From: Azadirachta indica
Taxonomy: Eukaryota > Streptophyta > Magnoliopsida > Sapindales > Meliaceae
Assembly: GCA_022749755.1 (NCBI GenBank)
Contig: CM040450.1
Span: 13,786,913 to 13,850,912 of the forward strand
DNA length: 64,000 nucleotides
Direction of reading: 5' to 3'
Of the stretch, positions 37,090-48,417 are shown piece after piece; positions within the stretch are counted from its first letter, which is position 1, and the number at the start of each line of letters is the position of its first letter. The notes under the pieces were generated by a model that was not told the DNA's origin, searched no databases, and saw only the letters and a list, made by a program, of their open reading frames with translations. Position numbers and translations under genes: made by a program.

Positions 37090-38944
37090 TGTGATTGAAA
37101 AGCGAAAAGAAGCTTAACTTTTTCACAGAATCTATTCCTTCCATAAGACCCAGAAGATGATAAAACTTAACCACAACACTAACAAGAATAAATAAATAAA
37201 TATATATATATATATATATGTAGAAGATTCATCAGCTCAGAATTATATCAACATCTGATACTCATTTCCCAGAATTTCAACCCTGCAAATATCCCCACCA
37301 AATGTCAAATCACTTCTATCCAAATCCAATGTGCGTATATCCCTCACTCAAGAACTTTCACATCTTAATAATAAACTTTGTCATGTATCATTCAGTTATA
37401 TACCTAAATCCTTATCAGAGCTCCACTTTTCCTCCGCATCTGTTTATTCTTTTTCCGCTTCACTAGGTCAAAATTTCTTGCCGTGAGGATTCCCAATGAT
37501 TCCACTGACACAAAGCAATCAATATAAAAATTCTAAGTGTCAAACAAGGTTCCACTGAATCTTGGTACAAACCTCTTAGTTGACCAGAACTACTACTATA
37601 CTCTCAACTCACAAATCTTACTGATTCTAAATATATATTACTGGATTCATGCATTAAAAAAAAAAAGACAGTAGTTCACCCTAACTAGCTTTCTGCTTAC
37701 TTCTACATCTTAATTCATTATAACATACCAATCTTTCATGTACTAAATATGCAAAAGCTACAATAGACCTGGGATTTTAATTTTAATACACAGAATAAAA
37801 GGAAATCCCAAAAGCTTGGTGAAGCTAAAACCTACTATGGCACAATAATCCAGAACTCTCATATCCCATAGCAATCTTTAAAGGCACAATACCAGGATTT
37901 CCTTGTAAAACCAAGCAAAACACTAAACCATAAAGTGCACCTCCCCAGCACCGTTAGCATATTCATAATAGAATACCGAACAAAATTGCAAGACTACAAA
38001 TGAACCATATCAAAAAAATTTCTGAAGGCTGTGCACCATATACATAATGGCTTCAAAATAACTTCTTGAACAAAATGTCCAGCACAAAATATGTCGCAAA
38101 GAAACATGAAAGAGTTGCCTTCCAAGGAAATCCAACTTAACCATGCCAAAAGTGACAGGCTTACAAATCTGGTCATATGTATACCGTATTTATGAACTTT
38201 CAATCTCTACCACAAATGTGGTGTATTTAACAATCTGCAGTCTCTAACACAAATGTGGAAACTTCAGGATTCTTAATACACACCACCAAATGTATCCTCC
38301 CCAAGCAAATCAATTGAAAAGTTCACATATCACGAACAGATACTATTGCTCCTAATTCAGCAAACTCCCAATGTTTTCCCTATTTGCCATATTTATACAA
38401 GCATTAAATGGAACTACGAGCAGCTGAAACTAAGTAAACAGTATGTTGGAAACTTTTGATAACACTGGCTTTCAAAAAGCTTTTAGATATGCAATGCAAT
38501 CATTTAGAGATTACAAACTGACTAGGCTACACAACATTAAACACAAAAGCCTCGTTCATTCACCACCTAAGAGCAACTAACTCACGCATATACGGCAATA
38601 ATAAGTTCTCTGTAAAAAGATTGGCAATCAAGGAAGTCATCAATTCAAACCCTTAAATATTTGAATAACTAACCCAATAAAATATGAAACAAGGCTAACA
38701 AGAAGAGATATGATGATTAATACACATATCTCTCTCGTCAACATTGGATGATCATTGGTGAATTCAGTTACTAGAACACATAAGACATAGTCCAACATAA
38801 TTTGGAACAGCAAATCAAATAAGACCACAAGACTCACATTTGTTCATATAACCTTCACAAGTAGTTCATCAATTGGAAAGTTAAATTTTATAAAATTCTA
38901 CACTTCATAAAGACTTGAAACTTATTTTTGCAAGAGCAAAAAGG
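37090..38944. other. Non-coding region downstream of the Aha1 gene
   Basis: This 1.85-kb stretch has a less homopolymeric composition than the other intergenic DNA and reads CA-rich on the plus strand. It includes a (TA)n run at 37200-37219. Small minus-strand frames (60-69 aa) show no known domain. It could be a long 3' extension of the Aha1 transcript or a non-coding transcript; nothing more can be supported. Confidence 0.4.
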
Positions 38945-40210
38945 TCATATTCCAAAACCAAAAACTGCTCGTATCTTGTGGAAGATAAGATCCCGCCACC
39001 CTCTCTCGGTGTTCTCCACTACAGTGGCATTACCATATCTGCATCAGAAATCAAATATTACATTAACTCATCAATTTACAATACCACAAAACCACAGAAT
39101 TATTCAGCATTCAATATAAATCTACATCAACATTGTATAACCCTTCAATTAAAACTAACCTGTCTTCCTCAGGAACATCAGTATGTGTCAACTTAACAAC
39201 CGTAACTCCTGGTTCTGGCTCATCAAATGCAAGTCTCACCTGCAAAAAATAACAGAATCCAGATGAATACAAATCAATTTCAATAACCAGCAAGCAAAAA
39301 CAAATTAAACAAATAGCAAACTCACAGTCGAATCAATCCCATCAGGCCAACTGCCAAACCTCCACTTTTGCACAATCAATTTTCCTTCCTGCAACTCCAA
39401 ATTCTTCCCCGTAACAGACCCATCAAAAATACTAATTTCCCCACCAACTTCTTTACTTATTCGTGCATTACTCTGCGTAAATCCTTTCCACCTATTTTCA
39501 TCCATCAATATTTCAAACAAATCCTTCGCTCTACAACTAAACTTCTCGGTCAAGGTAATGGTTTTAAACCCTTCTTTCTTCTTCGCTTCCTTCTTGACCT
39601 CCTTCTTCTCCACCACTGACGGTGCTGCCACGTCCTTTTTCACCGCCTGGCCCACATTATTACTATTCTTCGGCGCCGCCCTCTTTGCCTCGAGCTCCTC
39701 CTTACACGGCCCACCTTCCGCCATACTCTGCATAAAAGTCCTAACTTTCTCTTCAATTACGGGCTTTCCCTTCGACCACATTGCATCCTTCAATCTTTTT
39801 CCAATGGGTCCATCATCTTTCACTATCACCCTAATTTCCGGGTCTTCACCTGCATTCTCGTCCGAAATATACGGAATCTCCACCAACCCATCAGCTTTCA
39901 ACAAACTCACGCCGTCAGCATCTTTTGCCTCGCCTTCCCACGAAATAGAAACATTCAATTCGTAACCCGGAATTATTTTCCCCTTCCGAACATTAACGTA
40001 AGCTTCGCCATCAACCTTCTCGATCTTCTTCGTCTTGACAAAAAGATTCCCTTCTCCATCTAATATCGTAAGATTGGACAAAGCCCCGTTCAAGAAATTC
40101 CTCGACCATTCCAAACAGTCGGTTTCTGCCCAGTGCCAGTTGTGAACATTAGCGCCGTCCGGTCTGTCCTCAACGATCCAGCGTTTGTCGCCCTCGCCGT
40201 ACTTCGCCAT
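38945..40210 (-). CDS. Aha1-type activator of Hsp90 ATPase
   Basis: A cytosolic co-chaperone of about 352 aa that stimulates the Hsp90 ATPase cycle. Minus-strand exons in coding order are 40210-39326, 39239-39160 and 39038-38945; all are GT-AG and in phase. The N terminus MAKYGEGDKRWIVEDR, then the NVHNWHWAETDCLEWSR block, opens the Aha1_N domain (to about residue 165), which binds the Hsp90 middle domain. A charged Ala/Lys linker (about 170-215, VEKKEVKKEAKKKEG) leads to the C-terminal AHSA1/START-like domain: ITLTEKFSCRAKDLFEILMD, then GSVTGKNLELQEGKLIVQKW, LAFDEPEPGVTVVKLTHTDVP and RGWRDLIFHKIRAVFGFGI. Length equals the family norm. The Arabidopsis counterpart is, by memory, At3g12050, next to the MPG homologue, and the same pair is adjacent here in divergent orientation. 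Confidence 0.94.
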
Positions 40211-41802
40211 AGATTGAGCTAGAAATTCGTGAACGTATAGAGAGAAAGTTGCTCTTTCCTGGGTGAGAAACCGATAAGAAAATTGAAAGTTAATAAATGA
40301 GAAGAAGAATTACTGGAGGGTTCTGAGAGTCGAAAGGTCTGGAAACTTGGGGCTGCCTCCAAATGAAAAGGAAGAAGCATGAAATGAGGAGGATAAATAT
40401 TTTAAAGTAATAACATTTAGATCCCTATGATTTTATATTTACACAGGTAAGGACATACTTCGATCGATTGACCAAATAAATTCCTACTTAAATGACCATA
40501 TCACCCTTATCACGTTGAATTATGAGTAGTTGCCCGTTCGGTATAATTTTTCCACTAGTAAAAAGTTTTTTTTTTTCTTTTCATGTTAAAATTTTTTTTA
40601 ACATATATTATTGTCGTTACTAGATAAAAATTATTGAAATTATAAAGGTCATTTTATTTTATTAAAAGAAGTCTAAATTTTATAATTTTAACAATAATAA
40701 TTTTTAAAATTATTTAAAAGGTTAAATTATTAAAAATAATCTTTTTTAAATAAATTATTTTATTTTCTTATAATATAACATATAAAATATATCTATTAAA
40801 ATAATTATAATATTTATATTGAAAATAATTTTAATAATTAAATAATTAATAAATTTTTATCAAAAATTTTACTTATAGAAACTCTATTCTATACAAAATT
40901 TTCTTAATAATTCTATTTAAAAAACTACGTCAGTCAATCGGATATTTTGAAACTTAAAATTTATCACCAAAGGGTATTCATGTTATTTTAATATGTTAAA
41001 GGACCTATTTGATAAAAAAGGAAAACTGTATTCTTATTTGTGGAATCATAAGAGACAGAGACGTGTACGTTATTATCCCATTTTGTGTTTTTAAATGGAA
41101 GAGTCTAGAACAACTTTGTTTTAGGGTTTCCTGATTAGATTTTAGTACTTGACTTGGTTTCTTGCTTTCCAAAAACAAAAACAAGGAAAACAATTTGTGT
41201 TAGAAATTTCCAATTTATTTTTACGAAATTTCGGGTTAGGTGTAATGTACATTCAATTTTGTTCACCAATTATATTACCTTATTTTATTTCATTAATTAG
41301 TATTACAAAAATTTAATTTTTTTAATACAAAATTTTTTAAAATAATTTCATACTTTACACACATTAATTTAGTATTATAAAGTTAGATAAAAATTATTTA
41401 ATTTAAAATTTTGAGTGAAATAGTAACATAAATATTTAATTTTCTTGTAGTTAATAATAACAATAAAATTATTGTTTAAACTACACCTAAATAATTGCAC
41501 AAATTTTAGATACAAGATTTTTTTTAAATTCAGTAATAGTACAAAATAAATTAAATGAGGCATTTGACAATAATATTACATACCAAATCAATTTGTGTTA
41601 AATATAATTATATAAGAGTATATATTCATAATATTATTGTTGTAATTTTAATTTTTAAAATTTTATTATAAAATTTCTATAGTCTTTTAAAAAATATTGT
41701 ATACACAGAATACAAAAATTAATGTATTACTTTTAATATAATTAAAACTACAAGGAAATTTTTGTAAACATATTCTTCAATATTAACATATTTATTAAAA
41801 TT
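40211..41802. other. Divergent intergenic region between Aha1 and MPG genes
   Basis: The Aha1 promoter/leader occupies the first 250 bp. A decayed MITE copy covers about 40530-40935. The remainder is AT-rich and includes the MPG upstream region. No gene is seen. Confidence 0.5.
40530..40935. mobile_element. Degraded MITE related to the copy at 2.56-2.98 kb
   Basis: Inside this AT-rich block, stretches such as TATCTATTAAAATAATTA and ATTAATAAATTTTT, then TCAAAAATTTTACTTATAGA with CTCTATTC and CTATTTAAAA, occur in the same order and at similar spacing as in the element at 2562-2980. The left end CCCGTTCGGTATAA and the right end (other strand) CCGATTGACTGACG are diverged versions of its termini. 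No target-site duplication remains. Confidence 0.45.
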
Positions 41803-42039
41803 ATGCTTTGTTTTCATCATCAACGAGTACCCGCCAAAATTCTTGTACTTCTTGTCGAGAACCGGAAGACTCTCTTCATCTATTCTTCCCGACGAGTGAC
41901 TATCAAGGGGCAGCTTGAATGCAGCAAACTCAGCGATTCAAACGAGTTGCAACCGCAAGACGGAAGAAATTTTTTTCAGAAAAAACCGAACCGGACCATG
42001 ACTCGGAATCTCGGACGGGTCGCCACTCCAAATCAGTGA
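41803..42039 (+). promoter_or_regulatory. Upstream ORF overlapping the MPG start, other frame
   Basis: An ATG at 41803 opens a 78-codon frame that runs out of frame across the MPG start codon at 41919 and stops at 42039. If the transcript includes 41803, ribosomes starting there would miss the main frame, which would lower glycosylase output. The deduced peptide has no recognisable domain, and the transcript start is unknown. Confidence 0.35.
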
Positions 42040-44549
42040 CCGTCAAGTCCTCCAAACCCGAAATCAGTTCAGTTCCCAACTCAGGTCCATCATTTGAGAG
42101 AATGACAATCATGCCCCCTGAGTTCTTCCAGATCGATGCTCTTGATCTTGCCCCTCGTTTGCTAGGCAAGTTTCTAAGGAGAGACGATGTCGTTCTTCGG
42201 ATTACTGAGGTGATGATGTTTTGTAATTCTTTTTGTTTCTCGGGAAAGTGTTGGAAAAGAGAAGGAATGATGAAATTTGGAATTTGGTGAACGCCATTTT
42301 GTTTGGTTGTTACAGAAAATATGAGAAGTACAACAAATTAGAAATTAGAGTAAGTGTCATTGGGTTTTGATTGTTTACTATCGTAGATAGGAGGGGAAAA
42401 AAGAAAATGAGATTCAAATTTAGTATTTTTATTATGGCGTTTTATGAAAGGGTAATTTTTATACTTGCGGTTCGTTGAAATAGCTTAAATAAAAGGGTTT
42501 TTTTTTTTTTCTACTATTCCCCCTAGATTTGAAGTTTTGTGTTAGACGTTTTAAGTTTTGTGAGACGATTTTCAAGTTAGAATTTCACGTTGTGTTGGAC
42601 TTTTTAAGTCATGATTTCCAGATTTGTACAAGAGATATCAAGTTTTCTGTTTTGGTTGTAACATTACATTGGATGTAACATAAGCTAAGTCCTAAAAGAT
42701 GATGTTTGTGATAGGTAGAAGCTTATAGACCAAATGATTCAGCATGTCATGGTAGATTTGGAATTACAGCAAGAACAGCCCCAGTTGTAAGTAACTTTCA
42801 CAAAATTATACCCATTTTCATTTCCGTAAATGAATAGAAAGTTTTGAGTTTGAACTTATTATCATGCAGTAGCTGCAATTGGTGTTGATAACGTGTCCTT
42901 TTTTTCTTTCCTTGGATTGTAGTTTGGACCAGGAGGACATGCATATGTCTATCTATGCTATGGTCTGCATAAGATGCTCAATGTTGTTGCTGACAAAGAA
43001 GGAGTTGGGGCTGCAGTTCTAATACGATCTTGTGCTCCTGTCAGTGGTAATTTTTCAAAGCTATATGTGCAAAGCTAATTTACGTAGTTCTGGTAATTTG
43101 CACTTTAATGGAATCTGTTTGCCTGTGCATATTTTCTTTAGTCACACAGAAGGCAGTCTTTTATTCAAATGGTAAGTAGTGTACGTCCTATCAGAAGCCC
43201 GTCTTCTATCCATTGAGTTTTGTTCACCATATGCACTTGTTCTTCTAATTGGAGATTCTTGTTACCTTACCTGCATTTGTTCTATAATATCCATTTATAC
43301 TGTGAATTCTCTGAATTTGTATGAGAACTTGATTCCCATAAACTGATTTAATATAAGAGGTATTAAACTTGTAAAAACTTGGGGCAAGAATCAAAACTGA
43401 AGGGTGCAGTTTAATTGAGATTTGAGTCCATTTTATGTTGACTTTAAGATGTTTATAAGAATACATATTCTTTTATACTAATGATAACTGCAAAGAAAGC
43501 AGGCATACTGATTTCCTAAATCACGGTGGAAAAATCTTAACAGGGCTGAAGACCATTCAACAGCGTCGGGGTCTATTGACTGAGAAACCTGTTTTGCTCA
43601 CTGGGCCAGGAAAGGTTGGTGTTGATTTCTTTTACCATTTTGATTACGCACTATTTCTTTTCTTCATGTTTTTATCAGTTTGTATAATTAAATGCCATTC
43701 CCATACTCATCACTTAGATTCTCCGTTATGCTGTTGGAACATTGTTCATGAAAAGTGGATTGTATGTGTTTTATGTTCTAACCGTGGCATCAGCTCTGAA
43801 TAATGGAAGTGGGATATTACATCTCAAGGCATTTAGCAACATGGAGGTAGGTGAATATAGAATTGGAAAACAAAAAAAAAAAAAAGAAGGATTCATTATG
43901 TAGAACAGAACGTATATATTCTCTCTGCTATTGCAGAAATGTCTTTTAGTTGCCTAGGTTGTCTGAAAACTTATTGTAGTCCTTTCCAGTATGTACATAG
44001 GATGATCTAAGTTGTGTGTGTTAGCTGAGAAGTTGCAACTATAGTATTATTGGTTGTACTTGTGGATATTATCACGAGTTGCCTTCAATAAAGCCTCTAT
44101 GTAAAATTTTTCCCTCAACTTTTTCTGCAATTTGTATTAATTGCTTTCTAAGCTTACAAAAAGTTGAATTATGGGAGACTTGATTTTTCTAAAAATGTAT
44201 TATTGGGTATTCACTCAACTTCTAAGCTGTGATAATATCATTTCAGGTTGGTCAAGCACTGGGACTTTCAACAGAATGGTCTAACCACCCTCTTTATGCA
44301 GCTGGTAAGCTTCAGTTTATTCTGTAATTTTAATGTCTGAGTGACAATTATGCAGTTCTGATTGATATAAATGGATGCCGCGCAGGTGGTTTAGAAATCT
44401 TAGATGGTCCAGAACCTGAGAAGATATTGACTGGACCCCGAGTAGGCATTGAGTATGCTTTGCCTGAGCATGTTAATGCCTTGTGGAGATTTGCCATTGC
44501 GGGTACTCCCTGGATAAGTGCTCCTAAAAACACTCTTAGACCTCCCTGA
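41919..44549 (+). CDS. MPG: DNA-3-methyladenine glycosylase (AAG/MPG family)
   Basis: A base-excision repair enzyme of about 259 aa that removes alkylated purines. Exons are 41919-42209, 42715-42786, 42923-43046, 43544-43614, 44247-44304 and 44386-44549; all are GT-AG with consistent phases. After a basic, disordered N terminus, the fold begins at [37 protein letters not shown] carries the catalytic glutamate (Glu99 in VEAY) and the DxACH segment. Next come [26 protein letters not shown], the [11 protein letters not shown] strand, [20 protein letters not shown] with the family's LTGPGKL-like turn, and the final GPRVGIEYA and WRFAI. Length matches plant members. The nearest Arabidopsis gene by memory is At3g12040. 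The start at 41919 is the first ATG in the coding frame; targeting of the N terminus is not obvious. Confidence 0.93.
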
Positions 44550-45676
44550 TTTTCAATTCTTGGTAGCAAGGAGAGGTCCATGCAGGAAGATTGGAGTAAA
44601 GACATAACTTGAATTGCAAAATCAAGAAATATTTTTGTATTCCATTTTACAGAAAGTTGTGAACAGTTAAGAGTGAATATTGACAGGCATGAAATCCACA
44701 TTATGTAAAGAATGCAAGCCTGGAAGGATAATTTGTAGTCCCTCTTTTGCTAAGTGCAGCCTTTTGTATTTTGTTTTCGGTACAATACATTTCTTGCAAA
44801 TTGTAGCTTCGCACACTTGAGGAATGTGATGAAAGCAAAAATGCTACCAGTCATTACAAATTCCATGATTCTTATAACCTTAAGCCTTTGAATTGAGCGG
44901 TTATTTAACAAATTCCATGATGCATGTTATCAATCTCTGCCTACAAATTATCAGCATTTCGCATGCAGCAGAAAGAGAGCAATATATTCTGAGTATACAG
45001 CAGCTTCTCCAATTATGTTAACCATGAATATTTTGCCTATACTCCTTATTCTTGGAATAAAATTTGATGCATGCAACTTCATGCTTGTTAAAAAGCACCA
45101 AATTTCATCTGAAATTCACCCACATGCAAGCAATCTCTTCTATCAGGGGACAATACAAGAAATAGAAACAAATAAAGAAATAAAACAAGCATACCACACG
45201 TTAATTTTCAATTAACCAATATGGAACTATGTTACAGATATACAAGCTTGGAATAAACAGCTAGCAATAGCCAATAGCCAATAGCCACAAGAAACATTAA
45301 CAAATCACTATCATATTCAAACGTGTACTATACCAACACTCTGGTTTAATGATACAAAAGTACCTTCCCATTGGCCATAAATCTTCATGCCAGCCAGCAG
45401 AAATAAGAAACACCATCTGAAAATTAAGATATAGAGATCACATGTTAGAAAGATATTTAAAAAGAATAATTGGAAGTCATTGGGAAACAAAGAGCAAAGT
45501 TTTTCCCTGTACCTGATATCAAGTAGTGAAAAATGAACTGGTTGGTCCAGATGTTAGCAAGGCACAACACAACTATTCAGTTGCTCAGTGGCAAGCAATT
45601 AGTGAGTCAAAACAAATTGGTCACACATTAAGGAATAAAAATAGATCCTCGGAAGTCAACTGTATTGACAGCTTTT
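44550..45676. other. Convergent 3' region between MPG and GCP3
   Basis: 3' UTRs of two convergent genes. It includes a short CAATAGC repeat near 45265-45285. Open frames here are short and unconvincing. Confidence 0.55.
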
Positions 45677-48354
45677 CTACACACTGGGACGCAGTCGGCT
45701 GTAAAATTCTGTGAAGTCAAGCCGGAAGAGTAGAAATTTAAGGTCAACATGTTGTTGCACAGGCAATTGAGCTAAGAAACCCTCAAGCAATGATGTGTAT
45801 TCTTTTGCTAGTGCATCCAGATCTTGTTCCATATTTCGAAGAAATTCACCAGCACGTTGTGTTACAGCCTTCCTGCCATCACTAACCCATGAGCCAGGCT
45901 CTGTATACTTATCATTTTTTTCTCTCGAAGATTTGTTCTTGTCTCGCGAGGATAAAGATGATTCCATTGTTCTGCATTTGATTAGAATCAAGTGTGAAAA
46001 AACATGTATCCATTAAACAGGTCAACTGTTACTATATAATTACAAATACATTCTCAACCAATATACATAACAGTGATATAGTCTGAGGATGGTTACCTAG
46101 CTTGTAACTCATGGATTCCTTCGTATAACCTATCTGCATGACTTCTAAATCTCACTATGAGGTCAAATAACACAAAGAGAGACTTGTAAAGCGACTGGGA
46201 TCGTTCACCAAGGAGAGACTTTTCAAAAATTGAATATAGATACTTCTCGTGTGCTGCAAGTAGATCATCAAGATCTTTGGCAGCTTCAATCTCATTTGAA
46301 AAATGAGACCATGAAACCTCCAAGACTTCAAACATAATATAGTACTGCAGATTTGTGACAAAATGATTCATCTCATTCCAAAGAACCTGGCATCGCCTCA
46401 ATGTTGAAAGCAACTGCAGCTTAACTGCATGCTGCAGCTTAGTAAAGGAATGAGAAGTGATACAATTTGGTTTCATTGTCTTCCAAGCACCAATAAGTGC
46501 GTGCTCCACCCGTCTGAGCTTCCACAGAAAGTTAAAAATTCTCAAATATCTTGCCATGACAGACTCTGTGAATAATGTATCTAATGGTACCCTTGCATCA
46601 TATTCCAATGAGAATACGTCCCAGCCCCTATCCCCAGTGCCATGTGGCATCAGCTTTACCCTCAACCTATCCAATATATCTGGATCATCATACTGAGCAT
46701 TAGATGAACGAATTGCAGTTTCCAACAATCCAGCAAGCTTGAATGAGCTGATAGTATTAGCAGGCTCAGAAAGTTCTGGCCCAACAATGTCCATTAGATA
46801 CTGAACAAAATCACCTTGCCCAAGTAGTAGATATCGCTTGATTGCAAGACAATGTTCTTTGAACTTATACCTATTGTATATAACATCCAGCAAATGTTTA
46901 TCAATTCTTTTTGCTGCTTCGATGACTAGAGACTCAAGTGCATCAGTTTCTCCATATCCAAGACCCCCTCTCCTAGTTGTAGTCCCGGCTGCAGTTGCGG
47001 CCTCTGTTCCAGCATCAGCCCAACCACGATCATCACAGCACACACGTAGAAAATTGATTGATTTCCCTGTCCTCAAAATGCGCTGAGCAAGAGATTGTGA
47101 AATAAAAGAAGGAAGCATCCCCGAATGGAGTCGATAACCTTCCCTCCAAAGTGACTCAGCCTTCACAGGTTGACCCACAACAAAGAATTCTGCATATATA
47201 TCCTCCAACTCCCCTTCCAAAACCCAGCTCCTGACCATTTCAAAAAGTGGAGAACACACCCGCCTAAGCAAACGTTCCATGAACTCATGCACAAGCTGAT
47301 CACCATGTTGAGCATGCAAATGAATAGCTCCAGCCATTGCTCCACCCCTTAAAACCCTACATTTATCAACCAAAACTGCCATTAACCTCATTTTCACCGT
47401 CGGCTCCGCAAACCAAACCGACAACCTCCTCAATGATAAGTAATTACCTGAGTTTGCACTCTCTGAAACCAAAGGAATAGGATTCATTGCCTGTGCTTCA
47501 AGCACAGCCAACAACTTATAATACTCTGTTAACTCATCTTGCAATGCAGCGCAAAACGCCTGCCCGACAGTCCCCACATCTTCAGCTGGAAACCGATCCA
47601 TACTTTCTGAAATATACCTTTTAACCTTCCTAAACAACCAACCCAATTCACAAAGCTTCCGAACCATGACACGAGTAGCCCGAGCAACTTTAACCAAATC
47701 CAATAAAACATACCCATCAACTGTGGCATCAAATTTCACATACTTCCCGTCAATCCCTTGACAACAGTACAACACATCTCTCACCAAAACTTCTTCACTC
47801 ACCTCATTCTCCTCCTTAACCAAATTCACATAATCCCTAAAAGCAACATCGCGTAAATTCTCCGGATCCTTGTTAACCAACAAAACCCCATTATTTCTCC
47901 AACTCATTTTCTTGTCTTCCTTCCCATTCAAAACCCTCGAACCATTACTCAACTCCGACTCATTCAAACCCAAATTGGGCAATAAAGTCGACGAACTAAT
48001 AACATTCTTAACACTCTTTCGATCGTCAGATATAATCTTAAGGAAATAAAGCACTGCCCATTTGTTATTGACACTCCCGGGACCCGTTTTGGACGAAAAC
48101 TTAGTGAACAAATCAGAGAAAGTGAGCGCGTCGGAGGAATTACCTTGAGTGGCAAGACGCCGCTTGATTGACTCAGCGATGGCGGCAGCATCGGGAGCTA
48201 TGGAGGGAGTTAATCGACTGGAAAGTATACGGAGAGCGTAGCGAAAAGAGTTTTGGAAATTAGGGTTTGAAGTGTCTTGTGGGTTCTGCGAAAGTAAGCG
48301 AACGACGAGCTCTCTTACTAGATCTACGAGCTTCGTCTGCTCTTCTTCGTCCAT
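45677..48354 (-). CDS. GCP3: Gamma-tubulin complex component 3 (GCP3/SPC98)
   Basis: A core subunit of the gamma-tubulin small complex that nucleates microtubules at the nuclear envelope and cortex. The protein is about 850 aa from two exons, 48354-46097 and 45971-45677 (GT-AG, phase 2). The N terminus is MDEEEQTKLVDLVRELVVRL. The GCP N-terminal domain includes EVLVRDVLYCCQGIDGKYVK, RATRVMVRKLCELGWLFRKV and the GGAMAGAIHLHAQHGD motif. The C-terminal gamma-tubulin-binding domain holds YLLLGQGDFVQYLMDIVGPE, GWDVFSLEYDARVPLDTLFT and the NFLWKLRRVEHALIGAWK motif. The tail DLKFLLFRLDFTEFYSRL is family-typical. An in-frame ATG at 48417 would add 21 residues; I chose 48354 because the conserved MDEEEQ terminus starts there. 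Length is close to Arabidopsis SPC98 (838 aa by memory). The single large first exon makes the call firm. Confidence 0.96.
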
Positions 48355-48417
48355 ATTTTCTCTCGAGTGAGAGTGAAGAAACAGAGACGAGGGTTTTTGA
48401 GAAAAATGGATTTTCAA

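Noticed and set aside
39558..39965. Plus-strand frame of 135 codons rich in Phe and Ser
   Set aside because: Antisense to the Aha1-type exon 1, which has clear homology.
48355..48417. Upstream in-frame ATG of GCP3 adding 21 residues
   Set aside because: The added segment is not family-like, and the conserved MDEEEQ terminus begins at 48354.
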